Shown piece by piece: positions 1 through 9,187 of a stretch of DNA of 64,000 bases. Under the pieces are notes generated by a model, which did no database searches, was not told the DNA's origin, and worked only from the letters and a program-made list of their open reading frames with translations. Numbering within the stretch: the first letter of the stretch is position 1; each line of letters begins with the position of its first letter. Made by a program: the position numbers and the translations under genes. Source of the DNA: Candidatus Borkfalkia ceftriaxoniphila (GTDB lineage Bacteria; Bacillota; Clostridia; Christensenellales; Borkfalkiaceae); NCBI RefSeq assembly GCF_004134775.1, contig NZ_SDOZ01000005.1, positions 1 through 64,000 on the forward strand, in the 5' to 3' direction.

Positions 1-274
1 TATATTCCCACCCGTCGGGCAATTCAAAGTCTATTTCTTCGGTTATATCTTTGATTTCATTCCCGACCTTCTCATAATGGCGATTATCATCACCCTTAAA
101 GATGACTGAATCGACTTTATCTTTTTTGATTTTACCTTCTTTAATAAGCTGTTGTTTTTCGGCACGGATGCGTTCGAGCAACACGGAAGCAGGCTCGTCG
201 TTCGGATTTTGCGGGACGAGCTTGCCTTGAATGGCTAATTGAAGGATTGATTTTCTTAATTGTTCTGCTTTCAT
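1..274 (-). CDS. hsdS: Type I restriction-modification specificity subunit HsdS (partial, C-terminus outside window)
   Basis: Reading leftward from the ATG at 274-272, the first 91 residues run MKAEQLRKSILQLAIQGKLV, then a charged stretch and a run ending ELPDGWEY. This is the opening of the first target recognition domain of many type I S subunits. HsdS sets which DNA sequence the HsdM/HsdR complex methylates or cuts. The start overlaps the hsdM stop by 4 bp (ATGA), so the two are translationally coupled. The recognition domains lie beyond the window edge and the specificity cannot be read. Confidence 0.9.
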   Translation of the reverse strand, partial: MKAEQLRKSILQLAIQGKLVPQNPNDEPASVLLERIRAEKQQLIKEGKIKKDKVDSVIFKGDDNRHYEKVGNEIKDITEEIDFELPDGWEY

Positions 275-1782
275 TCTTTATTCCCCAAAAGCGTCATAAT
301 TTCGGCAAGCACTCGGTCAATGTTCGCATCCAAACTTGCGCGTTTTTCACGATATTGTTGGATCAAATCCTGTGGAGCAAGAATTTCTTCCTCTTCGTGG
401 GGGAATCCGCAAAGGTCGATATTGTAACCGAGCGCAGCAATCTCTTCAACCGTATATTTCTTTGCCTTCGGAGCATCATCAACAATAATTTCTTCACGGT
501 TGTTCCACCATTCCATGGCAGGGGTGAAATGTTCCAGCTTCATCGGCTTAGTCTTGGAAAAATGCTTATACCCTTGAGGCATATCCAAACGGTAGAACCA
601 AGTTTCTTTGGTCGGGCGAGTCTTATCGAAGAAAAGAATATTCGTTGTAATAGAAGTATAGGGGGCAAATACGCTGCCCGGCATGCGAATCACAGTATGC
701 AAATTGAAGTCTGACAGTAACTTCTTTTTGATTGAAACTTTCGCATTATCCGTACCGAATAAAAAGCCGTCAGGTAAAATCACTGCAGCACGGCCGTTTT
801 CTTTCAGCCGATACATAATGACCGACATAAAAAGATCGGCTGTTTCGCTGCTCGCCAAATCGGACGGAAAGTGATTTTTTACATCTGCCTTTTCATTCCC
901 GCCATATGGGGGATTCATTAAAACGACATCAAATTTATCCTTGTCGGTATAATCTAAAATGTTCTGTAGCAATGAATTTCCATAGTAAATTTGCGGGGTA
1001 TCGACATCATGCAAAAGCATATTGGTTACGCACAAAATATACGGGAATTGCTTCTTTTCAATGCCGTAAATAGAATTATAAATTTTTTCGACATCGTCCG
1101 TATTTTTCTTTTTCGTTTCCAGCTCTTTCAGCCAGCTTATCAAAAAGCCGCCTGTTCCGCAGGCAAAGTCCGCACAGTGTTCTCCGACCTGTGGATTGAT
1201 CATTTTCGCCATAAAATCGGTAACTGCACGTGGCGTGTAAAATTCGCCCGACGAACCGGCGCTCTGCAATTCGCGCAGGATCGTTTCATAAATTTCGCCG
1301 AATGCATGGCTTTCTTCATAATCGCTTAAATCCAACTCATCAATTACGCTAATGACCTGACGAAGAAGAACGCCGTCTTTCATATAGGTGTTTGCATCTT
1401 CGAATGTGGTTTTAACGATTGCTTTTTTAATCGGAGTAGTGGGGTCGACTTGAATTCCTTTTATAAGAATATTACCGTTAGGATCTTTAATGTCCTTACC
1501 TTTCAGCACGGAGAATAAGATATTATTCACAAAGTTCATCAGCGCATCGCCGGTCATTCCTTTACCCGATTCTTCGTGCGCCCAATTTCGCCAACGGCAA
1601 GGCTCGGGAATAATAGACTGATATTTTTCATCTTCAAATTCCCAGTCCTGCTCCTTAGTGTCATAGACCTTTAAGAACAAAAGCCAAGCGATCTGTTCGA
1701 TACGCTGTGCGTCGCCGTTGATACCTGCATCATTGCGCATAATATCGCGCAAACGTTTGATAAATCCTGAAATGTTACTCAT
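271..1782 (-). CDS. hsdM: Type I restriction-modification methyltransferase subunit HsdM
   Basis: 503 aa, the normal length for an HsdM N6-adenine methyltransferase. An N-terminal helical HsdM_N region (about 1-150) precedes the N6_Mtase domain. The SAM-binding motif FACGTGG lies at about 206-212 and the catalytic motif NPPYGG at about 290-295. The protein joins HsdS to methylate host DNA and HsdR to restrict unmodified DNA. It starts 3 bp after the hsdR stop and overlaps hsdS by 4 bp, giving a tight hsdR-hsdM-hsdS operon read leftward. All motifs are intact and no frameshift is seen. Confidence 0.96.
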   Translation of the reverse strand: MSNISGFIKRLRDIMRNDAGINGDAQRIEQIAWLLFLKVYDTKEQDWEFEDEKYQSIIPEPCRWRNWAHEESGKGMTGDALMNFVNNILFSVLKGKDIKDPNGNILIKGIQVDPTTPIKKAIVKTTFEDANTYMKDGVLLRQVISVIDELDLSDYEESHAFGEIYETILRELQSAGSSGEFYTPRAVTDFMAKMINPQVGEHCADFACGTGGFLISWLKELETKKKNTDDVEKIYNSIYGIEKKQFPYILCVTNMLLHDVDTPQIYYGNSLLQNILDYTDKDKFDVVLMNPPYGGNEKADVKNHFPSDLASSETADLFMSVIMYRLKENGRAAVILPDGFLFGTDNAKVSIKKKLLSDFNLHTVIRMPGSVFAPYTSITTNILFFDKTRPTKETWFYRLDMPQGYKHFSKTKPMKLEHFTPAMEWWNNREEIIVDDAPKAKKYTVEEIAALGYNIDLCGFPHEEEEILAPQDLIQQYREKRASLDANIDRVLAEIMTLLGNKE

Positions 1783-1785
1783 TTG

Positions 1786-4149
1786 TTATGCCGCCTTATA
1801 AATTTCATTTTCGAGTTCTCTTACCGCCCGTATATAACCTTCTCTTCCTCCGAAGAGTTGAGCGATTTTTGCGGGCTTGCCAAACTTGACAAACGGATCG
1901 AGTTTGAGAATATCCATATCCTCAATTTCATAGATACCGCTATCTGCGTATTTTTCCAGCAATGCTTCAAGTATCGCCCGTGCTTCGCCACCGTATTTTG
2001 CAAATACGTTACGTTTTTTAACATTCTCGGCTCGTTCCCGCCGCGTCAAAGGTTTTTGATTAAAGGCAATGTGACAGATGAAATCAAAGTCATCAACATC
2101 ACTCATACCTTCATTCGCTTTGACCTGTTCCAGGTCAATACCGTGTTCGCTGAACAATTCTTGAATTTTAGCCTTTTTCTCTTCTGCAGACCATTGCAAA
2201 ATAAAATTGTCCAAAGAAGAGAATGTTCCATAGATATTTGCCTTTGTATAATCAATGATACTTTCTTGCCGCAATAGTTTTCCGTCCGTATCATAAACGG
2301 AAACCATTCGCTGCGAAACCGTTACTTTACAACCTCGACTATCAACCACATATTTGTGTTCAGGCTCTACAGGGGGTGTAGGCATGATGACCGGTTCGCC
2401 GTCAGGTTCTTTGGGGTCGACGTGGCGAAATTCTTCGTCTTGTTCAATCGGACCATCCCAATCGGGATCGGCGAACAATCTGGTTACGCCACGGAAATCC
2501 ATAATTACAAAGTGCGTTTTCCCGTCTTCATAGCGTAATCTTGTACCGCGACCGATAATTTGCTTAAATTCTGTCATTGAACCGATCATTTCGTCAATGA
2601 CGATCAGTTTTACCATTTTGCAGTCTGCGCCGGTAGAAAGGAGCTTTGAAGTAGTGGCAATCACCGGGTATTTGGCAGATGCGGAAATAAAATATTTCAA
2701 CTTGCTCTTTCCATACTCGTCGCTACCTGTGATCCGCACGATATAATCCGGATTTTCGGCGCACATATCGGCGTTCAACTTTCGGAGAGCAACACGCATC
2801 CGTTCCGCCGCGTCTTCCGTTGCGCAGAATACAATCGTCTTTGCCATTCTGTCGGTCGCTTTGAGATAATTTGTAATCTCATTTGCGACCATGTCGATTC
2901 GATCTTGAATGATAATATTGTAATCGTAGTCGCTGTTATTGTAGATACGATCTTCGATTTCATACCCATATATATCGCATTGGCCTTTCCGAGGACGCCA
3001 TTCATCGTCGATATCGGTTATTATGCGTATGACCTTGAATGGCGCAAGGAATCCGTCGTCAATGCCTTCTTTCAAACTATACTTATAAATCGGTTCGCCA
3101 AAGTAGTCAATGTTGGAAATATACGCCGTTTCCTTCGGCGTGGCAGTCATACCAATTTGCGTTGCGGAAGAAAAGTATTCCAACACTTTACGCCAACGGC
3201 TTTCTTCTTTTGCGCTGCCGCGGTGACACTCATCTACAATAATTAAATCGAAAAAGTCTTTGTCGAATAGTTGCTTATAGTGAGCAAGCGTTTCCTCGTC
3301 CGTTTCTTCTTCGGTTGTTTTATTCCCAACAAGTTGTTGGTAAAGAGAAAAATATACCTGATGAGAAGTAATTGTGGTGCGGTTATCCTTCGCAAAATTG
3401 ATTTTGTGGATAACTTTTTCAAGCGGCTTAAAATCTCCGCTTATTGTCTGATCGACAAGATTATTACGGTCGGCAAGATAAAGTATCTTTTGTTTTATGC
3501 CACTCTGTAGCAGCCGATATACAATTTGAAATGCCGTGTAAGTTTTACCCGTGCCCGTTGCCATAACAAGCAAAATGCGATTTTGGTTTTTTGCTATCGC
3601 GTCCATCGTGCGATTTACGGCAACTTGCTGGTAATATCTAGGGGGATAGGTGCTTTGGCTGGTATAATACGGTTGGTTAATGAGAGTGCGCTCCGCTTCC
3701 GATAATCCTTGTCCATCGTTTATTTCTTTTTGATAGCGCGCAAACAATTCTTCTGGGGAGGGAAACTCGTCCAACGCAATTTCGCGTTCAACGCCGGTAA
3801 TAAAATCAAATTCTTGGAATGCATCGCCGTTAGAGCTATATGCGAACTTGACGTCGAGCATTTGAGCATAGAGCATTGCCTGTTGCATGCCGAAAGATAC
3901 GCTGTGGTTATTGTCCTTTGCTTCAACCACGGCGAGCGGATTGTTTTTGTTATAGTAGAGTATGTAGTCGGCTTTTTTAGGAGCTTCGCGGCTGACTTTA
4001 TTTCCTCGTAGATTTACCTTACCGTCAGTAAAATTGACTTTAGTTTCCATAGTGATTTTATCCAGCCAGCCTTTTGCCAAAATCGCCGGTGTGATAAAAT
4101 TCAATTTGATGTCTTCTTCAGTCATTTGTTTTTTATCTATAATGCCCAT
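1786..4149 (-). CDS. hsdR: Type I restriction endonuclease/translocase subunit HsdR
   Basis: 787 aa, the short EcoEI-like form of HsdR. An N-terminal PD-(D/E)xK nuclease is visible as D61 with E76-x-K78 (VVEAKD). The SF2 helicase motor follows, with Walker A ATGTGKT at about 197-203, DECH at about 306-309 and a downstream QIIGRGTRLR arginine-finger motif. A C-terminal helical region docks on the methylase. It is the ATP-driven DNA translocase and nuclease of the complex. The ATG at 4149 has a TAGGAG ribosome site about 6 nt upstream. It is the first gene of the RM unit, about 58 bp after the TPR-cold-shock gene. Confidence 0.96.
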   Translation of the reverse strand: MGIIDKKQMTEEDIKLNFITPAILAKGWLDKITMETKVNFTDGKVNLRGNKVSREAPKKADYILYYNKNNPLAVVEAKDNNHSVSFGMQQAMLYAQMLDVKFAYSSNGDAFQEFDFITGVEREIALDEFPSPEELFARYQKEINDGQGLSEAERTLINQPYYTSQSTYPPRYYQQVAVNRTMDAIAKNQNRILLVMATGTGKTYTAFQIVYRLLQSGIKQKILYLADRNNLVDQTISGDFKPLEKVIHKINFAKDNRTTITSHQVYFSLYQQLVGNKTTEEETDEETLAHYKQLFDKDFFDLIIVDECHRGSAKEESRWRKVLEYFSSATQIGMTATPKETAYISNIDYFGEPIYKYSLKEGIDDGFLAPFKVIRIITDIDDEWRPRKGQCDIYGYEIEDRIYNNSDYDYNIIIQDRIDMVANEITNYLKATDRMAKTIVFCATEDAAERMRVALRKLNADMCAENPDYIVRITGSDEYGKSKLKYFISASAKYPVIATTSKLLSTGADCKMVKLIVIDEMIGSMTEFKQIIGRGTRLRYEDGKTHFVIMDFRGVTRLFADPDWDGPIEQDEEFRHVDPKEPDGEPVIMPTPPVEPEHKYVVDSRGCKVTVSQRMVSVYDTDGKLLRQESIIDYTKANIYGTFSSLDNFILQWSAEEKKAKIQELFSEHGIDLEQVKANEGMSDVDDFDFICHIAFNQKPLTRRERAENVKKRNVFAKYGGEARAILEALLEKYADSGIYEIEDMDILKLDPFVKFGKPAKIAQLFGGREGYIRAVRELENEIYKAA

Positions 4150-4207
4150 AGTGCTCTCCTATGTTCCTATAATTCTGTATTATCGGAAGTTGATGGGAAA
4201 ATTATAA

Positions 4208-5548
4208 TTATTTTCTTATAGGTATAATGGCAATAGCCTCTTCCGTATTTTGTTGTTTTTTCTTGTCAAAAGACTCAACTATAACAAAATCCACATTGTC
4301 TCCAACTTTAGACAAATCAGATTTTCCAAAGAAATTTTTATATTGAAAATAATACGGTTTATCGGCTTGTATAAAACCACCGCGGTGCCCTGGGAATATT
4401 TTTAGTATGCGGCCATGTTTTACGCCGACCTTATTATGTAAGATGGTTATCCAATGTTTTCTAATATCGACAAACCGAATTGGCGTCATTGCGCTGATTT
4501 TATTATTTAATGTTTGGCTTACGGTCCAATCGTTTTCTTCTCGTATTTGTCTGGCAAAATTATAATTTTCTTGAGCTAAATCTATTACCTGTATGCTAGT
4601 AAAAATATCGCCAATAGATTCGATCAACTTTACTTTCATTTTTTCAGGATCTTTTGTGCAGGCAGCGCGCAACATAAAAATTAGCGCCTGATTTGTTTCA
4701 TTTTTTCTTAAATAGAATTTTCCAAGTTCATATAATAAAAACCATTTATCACTAATCACAATTAGTTTTTTTAATGTTATTATAGCATCATCAATATGCC
4801 CTAGATTGTCTAATGCTAAAGCAACTCTGCGTTCCAGCCAAATATTATTGTCATAATGAAAATTTTCTATTTCATCAATTGCTGTTGTACAACATAAAAT
4901 ACAATCTTCATATTGCTTATCACGAAATAATAAATCCGATTTTAACTGAAAATAGGTTTCTTTATCTGAAGCCGTTTCGCGTTCTTTGCCTGCATGATCC
5001 GTATATTGAGTGGGAATAGAGGACAAGTCCTCAGGATCTATCAAATTGATAATAGAAAGCATTTTACCATTATAACTTTTGTTTGTTTTGATTAAAACTC
5101 TTATCACTGATAATGCGCAATAGTTAAATGAAGGGAGTTGACTATCTTGTTCTGCGAATTCAATAATTTCATGAAGTAAAAATAATTTATCCAGGACTAT
5201 ATCTTCATATGGATAATCAGGTTTTCTTATGGACTTGACATATTTATCATTTATAACCCATGTGTATAGATTTAATATGTAGGAAAAAGGACGCTTTTGA
5301 TATGAGGGTAGATTTTGATTGTGATATGTTTTATATATATAACTGCAAACATTTTCTGCCTCATCAAGTTCTCCTAACTTTTTTGAGCAATTTGCGTATT
5401 GATGAGCGTCCCAAAATTCCTGAGTATCGGAAAAATGTGCCCATAATTCCTTACATAAAGGCAGAGCTTCATTGTAATCTTCAATTGAAGGATTTCTATC
5501 ACGAAGAAGAGACTTCGTTTTTTGTCGCAATTCAATTAAATTTTCCAT
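4208..5548 (-). CDS. TPR-repeat protein with C-terminal cold-shock-like (OB) domain, function unknown
   Basis: 446 aa with no signal peptide or membrane segment. Residues about 1-360 are helical and TPR-like: repeated helix pairs including KQYEDCILCCTTAIDEIE, LDNLGHIDDAIITLKKLI and LGKFYLRKNETNQALIFMLR. The last 75 residues form a predicted OB/cold-shock fold (GRILKIF, then RGGFI, then YFQYKNFF, then VGDNVDFVIV), suggesting nucleic-acid binding. It lies 12 bp after the RnlA-RNase HIII fusion gene, so the two are probably co-transcribed and may act together. The gene is much more AT-rich than the chromosome to the right, as is the fusion gene. I do not recognise it as a named family; a regulator or immunity partner is an inference. 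Confidence 0.6.
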   Translation of the reverse strand: MENLIELRQKTKSLLRDRNPSIEDYNEALPLCKELWAHFSDTQEFWDAHQYANCSKKLGELDEAENVCSYIYKTYHNQNLPSYQKRPFSYILNLYTWVINDKYVKSIRKPDYPYEDIVLDKLFLLHEIIEFAEQDSQLPSFNYCALSVIRVLIKTNKSYNGKMLSIINLIDPEDLSSIPTQYTDHAGKERETASDKETYFQLKSDLLFRDKQYEDCILCCTTAIDEIENFHYDNNIWLERRVALALDNLGHIDDAIITLKKLIVISDKWFLLYELGKFYLRKNETNQALIFMLRAACTKDPEKMKVKLIESIGDIFTSIQVIDLAQENYNFARQIREENDWTVSQTLNNKISAMTPIRFVDIRKHWITILHNKVGVKHGRILKIFPGHRGGFIQADKPYYFQYKNFFGKSDLSKVGDNVDFVIVESFDKKKQQNTEEAIAIIPIRK

Positions 5549-5560
5549 AGATTAGTCCTT

Positions 5561-7363
5561 TTAATTAATAATCTTTTGTGTTGTTTTAAAATGCAGTTTA
5601 ACAAAACATTTTAGTTTATCTATTCCACCCAAAAAATAAATTTTCTTTGCGGCTTCTTCAACGACGGGATTAACTCCTTTTGCAATTGGTATTTTAACAG
5701 TTTTTTCTATTTTATCTAACTCTTCTAAAAAACGAGCTCTTGCAAGAATTGATGCTGCAGCAACTCCTATGTCACGTTCTCCTTTTGGGGTCTGCAATAA
5801 CTTAACTTGTTTCCCTTTTTCCATTAAAGCATTATTTATTATAGTTTCATCACCAAACTGATCTGCTATTGCATGCTCACACGTATTAAGAGCAAGTAAA
5901 TTTTCGATTGCTCTAGCGTGTCCCCATCCGAGCACGCGATTTAAATTTTTTCCCATCTCTTCATATAAACTGTTATACCTTTCTGGTCCAATACATATTA
6001 TTGAAAATTTATCTTTTCCTAATAATTCACGTATTTTTTGAGCCAATCCTAAATTTTTACTATCCGAATTATTTTTACTATCTCTAACACCTAACTCTGC
6101 AAGTATTTTTTCTTCATGTTTAGATACATATACTCCTGCAATAACTAAAGGGCCAAAATAATCCCCCTTGCCAGATTCATCCGTACCAATATGACAATCT
6201 AATATGGGAATTTCTTTAATCTCATTGTTGCTTGTTGAAACAGAGGATTTATGTACAAGCATTTGTTCTTCGGAATATCCATTTTTAATTATCACCTGGT
6301 AAGCCGTAGTAATAGCATCGCATACCGCTCCAATTTTCATTTCTGCTTGCTCAATAGTAATAAGATCTGAAATATCATTATTCCTGGCTGGATCTGAATG
6401 CATTTCCAAACAGCGAATTCCTTCCCATGCCGCAATTAATGATTTATTGATTGCCCCATCCCTTCGTATATCTTTAATATACTTTGAAAACTTTTCGCCT
6501 CTAAGCCAATTTCCGATATTAGCAATTTCTGGATTTTTTTGATATTCTTCTAATGTAAACGCCCGTTTATCCATCATCATTTTTAATATAAACCCCTCAA
6601 AGGCTTTAGCAACAGGGTAAACTATAGGATTATACACAGGAAGTTCAATAGAATTTTCTTTGATTGCTTGCAAAAGACCAAATGCCGTTACTATTTGTTT
6701 TTTATCTGTTAAAGATAGATAGTCATAAGCATCTGTTGATAACGCCTTTTTTGCTTTATCGCAATATTCGTCAAACCCAATAATTTGTTCAATTGCTTTT
6801 TGAGTTTCCGCTTGTTTTTCTTTCGCAACATAAGTCAAGGCTTCTTCTTTGTTAGAAATTGGAGCATAAATATTTATAATTTCTTTTATCTTATCTACAA
6901 GTAAAGAATCAAGCCCTTGTAGTAACAATTTTCCTGAGTTAAACTGAGTAACTGTTATATGATAATTTTCTTCTGTTACATCTAAAATATAAGTAATTGT
7001 ATCTTTTTTTGCTGGTTTCTCTGTAGTAACAAATGAACTTATGATTGCTTGTTTAATATCTAAAAATTTATCAGAATGGACAGTAAAACTAGCATAGATA
7101 GGAATGGACTCAATTCGTTTTTCTTGCATACACAAGTTTTCTAGAAAAGCAATTATTTCAGTGGTTTCTTTTTCAACATAAATTTTTGAAGTTTTAGACT
7201 TACTACAATAAAGTATTATTGCAGCGCCATTTTGGAAAATAAATTTTGTTCCATGTTGAATTGATGTTTCTTTGAGAATAATAATACCCGCAGTACTCAA
7301 AGCATCCTTTAGTTTACTTATGCCAATTGCTTCTTCATAACAATATTCATACGTTTTTCCCAT
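5561..7363 (-). CDS. RnlA-like HEPN ribonuclease fused to an RNase HIII-type domain
   Basis: 600 aa from the ATG at 7363; AAGGAG lies 7 nt upstream, so a longer in-frame reading from 7456 is unlikely. Three parts are visible. Residues 1-170 resemble the two TBP-like repeats of RnlA, the second containing YHITVTQFNSGKLLLQG (E. coli RnlA has a similar SLHITTGKLQIQG). Residues about 245-365 resemble the RnlA HEPN toxin domain, with the R-x4-H ribonuclease motif as R317-CLEM-H322. Residues about 388-600 form an RNase HIII-type domain with GTDESGKGDYFGPLV (D395, E396), D501, and E529/D531 before VAAASILAR. RnlA is the RNase LS toxin acting against phage T4; RNase HI stimulates it and RnlB inhibits it. 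No RnlB-like gene is seen. The gene is AT-rich. Confidence 0.75.
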   Translation of the reverse strand: MGKTYEYCYEEAIGISKLKDALSTAGIIILKETSIQHGTKFIFQNGAAIILYCSKSKTSKIYVEKETTEIIAFLENLCMQEKRIESIPIYASFTVHSDKFLDIKQAIISSFVTTEKPAKKDTITYILDVTEENYHITVTQFNSGKLLLQGLDSLLVDKIKEIINIYAPISNKEEALTYVAKEKQAETQKAIEQIIGFDEYCDKAKKALSTDAYDYLSLTDKKQIVTAFGLLQAIKENSIELPVYNPIVYPVAKAFEGFILKMMMDKRAFTLEEYQKNPEIANIGNWLRGEKFSKYIKDIRRDGAINKSLIAAWEGIRCLEMHSDPARNNDISDLITIEQAEMKIGAVCDAITTAYQVIIKNGYSEEQMLVHKSSVSTSNNEIKEIPILDCHIGTDESGKGDYFGPLVIAGVYVSKHEEKILAELGVRDSKNNSDSKNLGLAQKIRELLGKDKFSIICIGPERYNSLYEEMGKNLNRVLGWGHARAIENLLALNTCEHAIADQFGDETIINNALMEKGKQVKLLQTPKGERDIGVAAASILARARFLEELDKIEKTVKIPIAKGVNPVVEEAAKKIYFLGGIDKLKCFVKLHFKTTQKIIN

Positions 7364-7407
7364 AATCATTCTCCTTATCTTAATAGCTATTTCTAGGTTC
7401 AAGCCTT

Positions 7408-8271
7408 TTAAGCATTTAATCCTTTCGTAATCTCCATAAAGAATTCCGTACTCCAAATGTTCAACTTGGTTTTATCTTTGATAAAGGGGATTACGTCTTG
7501 TTTGGCTTGTTCGTAGTCGATTGCGGCGAAGCGTTCGTTCAGCATGGAAATCAGAGCTTCGCAGGTAAGGTTAAAATCCTTATCGATAAATCCGGAGTCC
7601 ACGAGCCTTGCCTTTAGGTGCGGCATATTGACCGCAACGTTTCGCGAGAGATAGAAAATATAGTCGTACAAGTCCCTGCCTTTGACACGGGTTTTCCACG
7701 CACGGCAGATGACGGCGTGGAGTTTGCCCGCAAACAGTGATGGCATATCGTACAGTTTTACTTGATAGGGCGACGGCAGCAATCGGTACTTGTTTTCAAA
7801 CGTCGCAAAAGCAGGGGGATTAGTATCGACCTCGAACTTGATTTTAATTACCTCGGACGGATTGATTTTCGTCGCGTTCTGTTCGTCTTTGTAAACGCTT
7901 AAAATATGTTCCTTGGTGTTGCCTTTCAGGAAAGCCGATTTGATATTGGAGTCTGCTGTCTTGACCTTTTCTTCCACCTTGAAATTCAGTCCGACGGCAT
8001 GCAGTTCGCTCTCCAAAACCGAGAAATATTTTTTCAGTTCAAAATCGGCGTCGGGCGCTATTAGCGAAAAGTCTAAGTCTTCGGAAAATCGGTCAAGTCC
8101 ATAAAAGATACGTAATGCCGTTCCACCGTAAAACGCGGCGTCTTTGAAAAATCCTGCGCGTGAAAGTCCGCATAGTGCGACTTCCTGTATGACTTCGGTC
8201 AGTGCGTTCTTTTCGTCGCTTTGCGACTGCGTGGGATATAGGGCAAGCATTTGGCTTAAAATTGTCTGCAT
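7408..8271 (-). CDS. abiEii: AbiEii/AbiGii-type nucleotidyltransferase toxin
   Basis: 287 aa, the usual length. The nucleotidyltransferase core is plain: YGGTALRIFYGLDRFSEDLDFSL near the start (GG-T and D-x-D metal motifs), KIKFEVD in the middle, then KLHAVICRAWKTRVKGRDLYD. AbiEii is the toxin of a type IV toxin-antitoxin phage-abortive system; characterised relatives add nucleotides to tRNA or use GTP. The ATG follows the abiEi TAA directly, with GGAGG inside the end of abiEi as ribosome site, so the pair is coupled. The next gene leftward begins 44 bp on. Confidence 0.92.
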   Translation of the reverse strand: MQTILSQMLALYPTQSQSDEKNALTEVIQEVALCGLSRAGFFKDAAFYGGTALRIFYGLDRFSEDLDFSLIAPDADFELKKYFSVLESELHAVGLNFKVEEKVKTADSNIKSAFLKGNTKEHILSVYKDEQNATKINPSEVIKIKFEVDTNPPAFATFENKYRLLPSPYQVKLYDMPSLFAGKLHAVICRAWKTRVKGRDLYDYIFYLSRNVAVNMPHLKARLVDSGFIDKDFNLTCEALISMLNERFAAIDYEQAKQDVIPFIKDKTKLNIWSTEFFMEITKGLNA

Positions 8272-8859
8272 TTATTTTCCTCCGTCGATCAGCTTTGCAA
8301 GATATTTATGATTAGTCGATTTGTAAAGCGGCGCAAGCTGTCTGATGTCGTCCAAGTTCAACTGCCAAAAGTCGCTCTCATCGACGCGCAAATCGTCGAA
8401 CAGTAACACCCGCATTGCCTTGATTGAACCTACGGGTGATATGGTGTACAGTTTGTCGCACAGCGCTTTTTCAGGCGTGGCGATCTGATAGGAATAACCG
8501 TTTTCTTCACGAATTTTCACGCCTAAATTGTAGACGGCGGCAGGGACGTCCCTGTATATGAATACGCCGAATGCGTTGTCGTACTGCTTTGCTTTGCCTT
8601 TACGGAACGTTGCGGACGTGTAAGTCCGGAAAATCGCTTCGGGAATCAGTGAACACATCGACAGCACATAATCGAAAGAAAGATAAGACGGACCGTAGAT
8701 TGCGCCCGCAAGATATTTGCCGTCCGCACGCGCGTCGGTTTCGTATAACCCTCGCGTGATTTGCGTCAATCGCCCGGATTGTACTTCGCGGCGTATCTTC
8801 CCTTTCACGTCGGTGTAATCCTTGAATTGTAATGCTAAACTGTCAAACGTTAAAACCAT
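8272..8859 (-). CDS. abiEi: AbiEi-type antitoxin / transcriptional autoregulator
   Basis: 195 aa. The N-terminal region (VKGKIRREVQSGRLTQITRG, then LYETD) is the winged-helix seen in AbiEi antitoxins; the rest is the AbiEi C-terminal domain. In characterised systems AbiEi represses its own promoter and protects from AbiEii. It lies immediately upstream of abiEii in the expected antitoxin-first order. The start at 8859 has an AGGAG site about 6 nt upstream and a good sigma-70 type promoter further up. Confidence 0.88.
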   Translation of the reverse strand: MVLTFDSLALQFKDYTDVKGKIRREVQSGRLTQITRGLYETDARADGKYLAGAIYGPSYLSFDYVLSMCSLIPEAIFRTYTSATFRKGKAKQYDNAFGVFIYRDVPAAVYNLGVKIREENGYSYQIATPEKALCDKLYTISPVGSIKAMRVLLFDDLRVDESDFWQLNLDDIRQLAPLYKSTNHKYLAKLIDGGK

Positions 8860-8879
8860 TGTTTTCTCCTATTGGTTTT

Positions 8880-8908
8880 ATTATATCAAACTTTTCGGCG
8901 AAAATCAA
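8880..8908 (-). promoter_or_regulatory. Predicted promoter of abiEi-abiEii
   Basis: On the minus strand, TTGATT (8908-8903) and TATAAT (8885-8880) are separated by 17 bp, about 20 bp upstream of the abiEi start. Because the downstream genes are closely spaced down to hsdR, this promoter could drive much of the island. Negative autoregulation by AbiEi is expected from the family. Confidence 0.65.
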
Positions 8909-9113
8909 TACCTTTGGGGAAATTTGTTATAAATATTTCGATAAAATGTAAGAATTGAGATGCTATCGGGATATTGACGCCTTTGCATTCGGTAAATTTA
9001 GGACAACGAACAATTTTTTCTTTGTTTTTGTTTTCCTAAAACACGCTGCAATCCAATCGGCTGATACTCATCAAGAACGCCCTGAAACTGTTCGAAACGG
9101 TCTAAAAAATCTA

Positions 9114-9163
9114 AAATGGTGGTAAATGGTAGTAAATGCGGCGAAAAACCGTTACTACCATTT
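9114..9163. repeat. Tandem and inverted repeats at the island end
   Basis: Two adjacent 10-bp repeats, AAATGGTGGT (9114-9123) and AAATGGTAGT (9124-9133), are followed by an inverted copy: AAATGGTAGTAA at 9124-9135 pairs with TTACTACCATTT at 9152-9163. They lie about 100 bp inside the tRNA fragment, where integrase or excisionase arm sites are often found. Otherwise the stretch from 8909 to 9187 shows no gene I can support. Confidence 0.55.
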
Positions 9164-9187
9164 TTCTTTGAATTGTGGTCAAATAAT

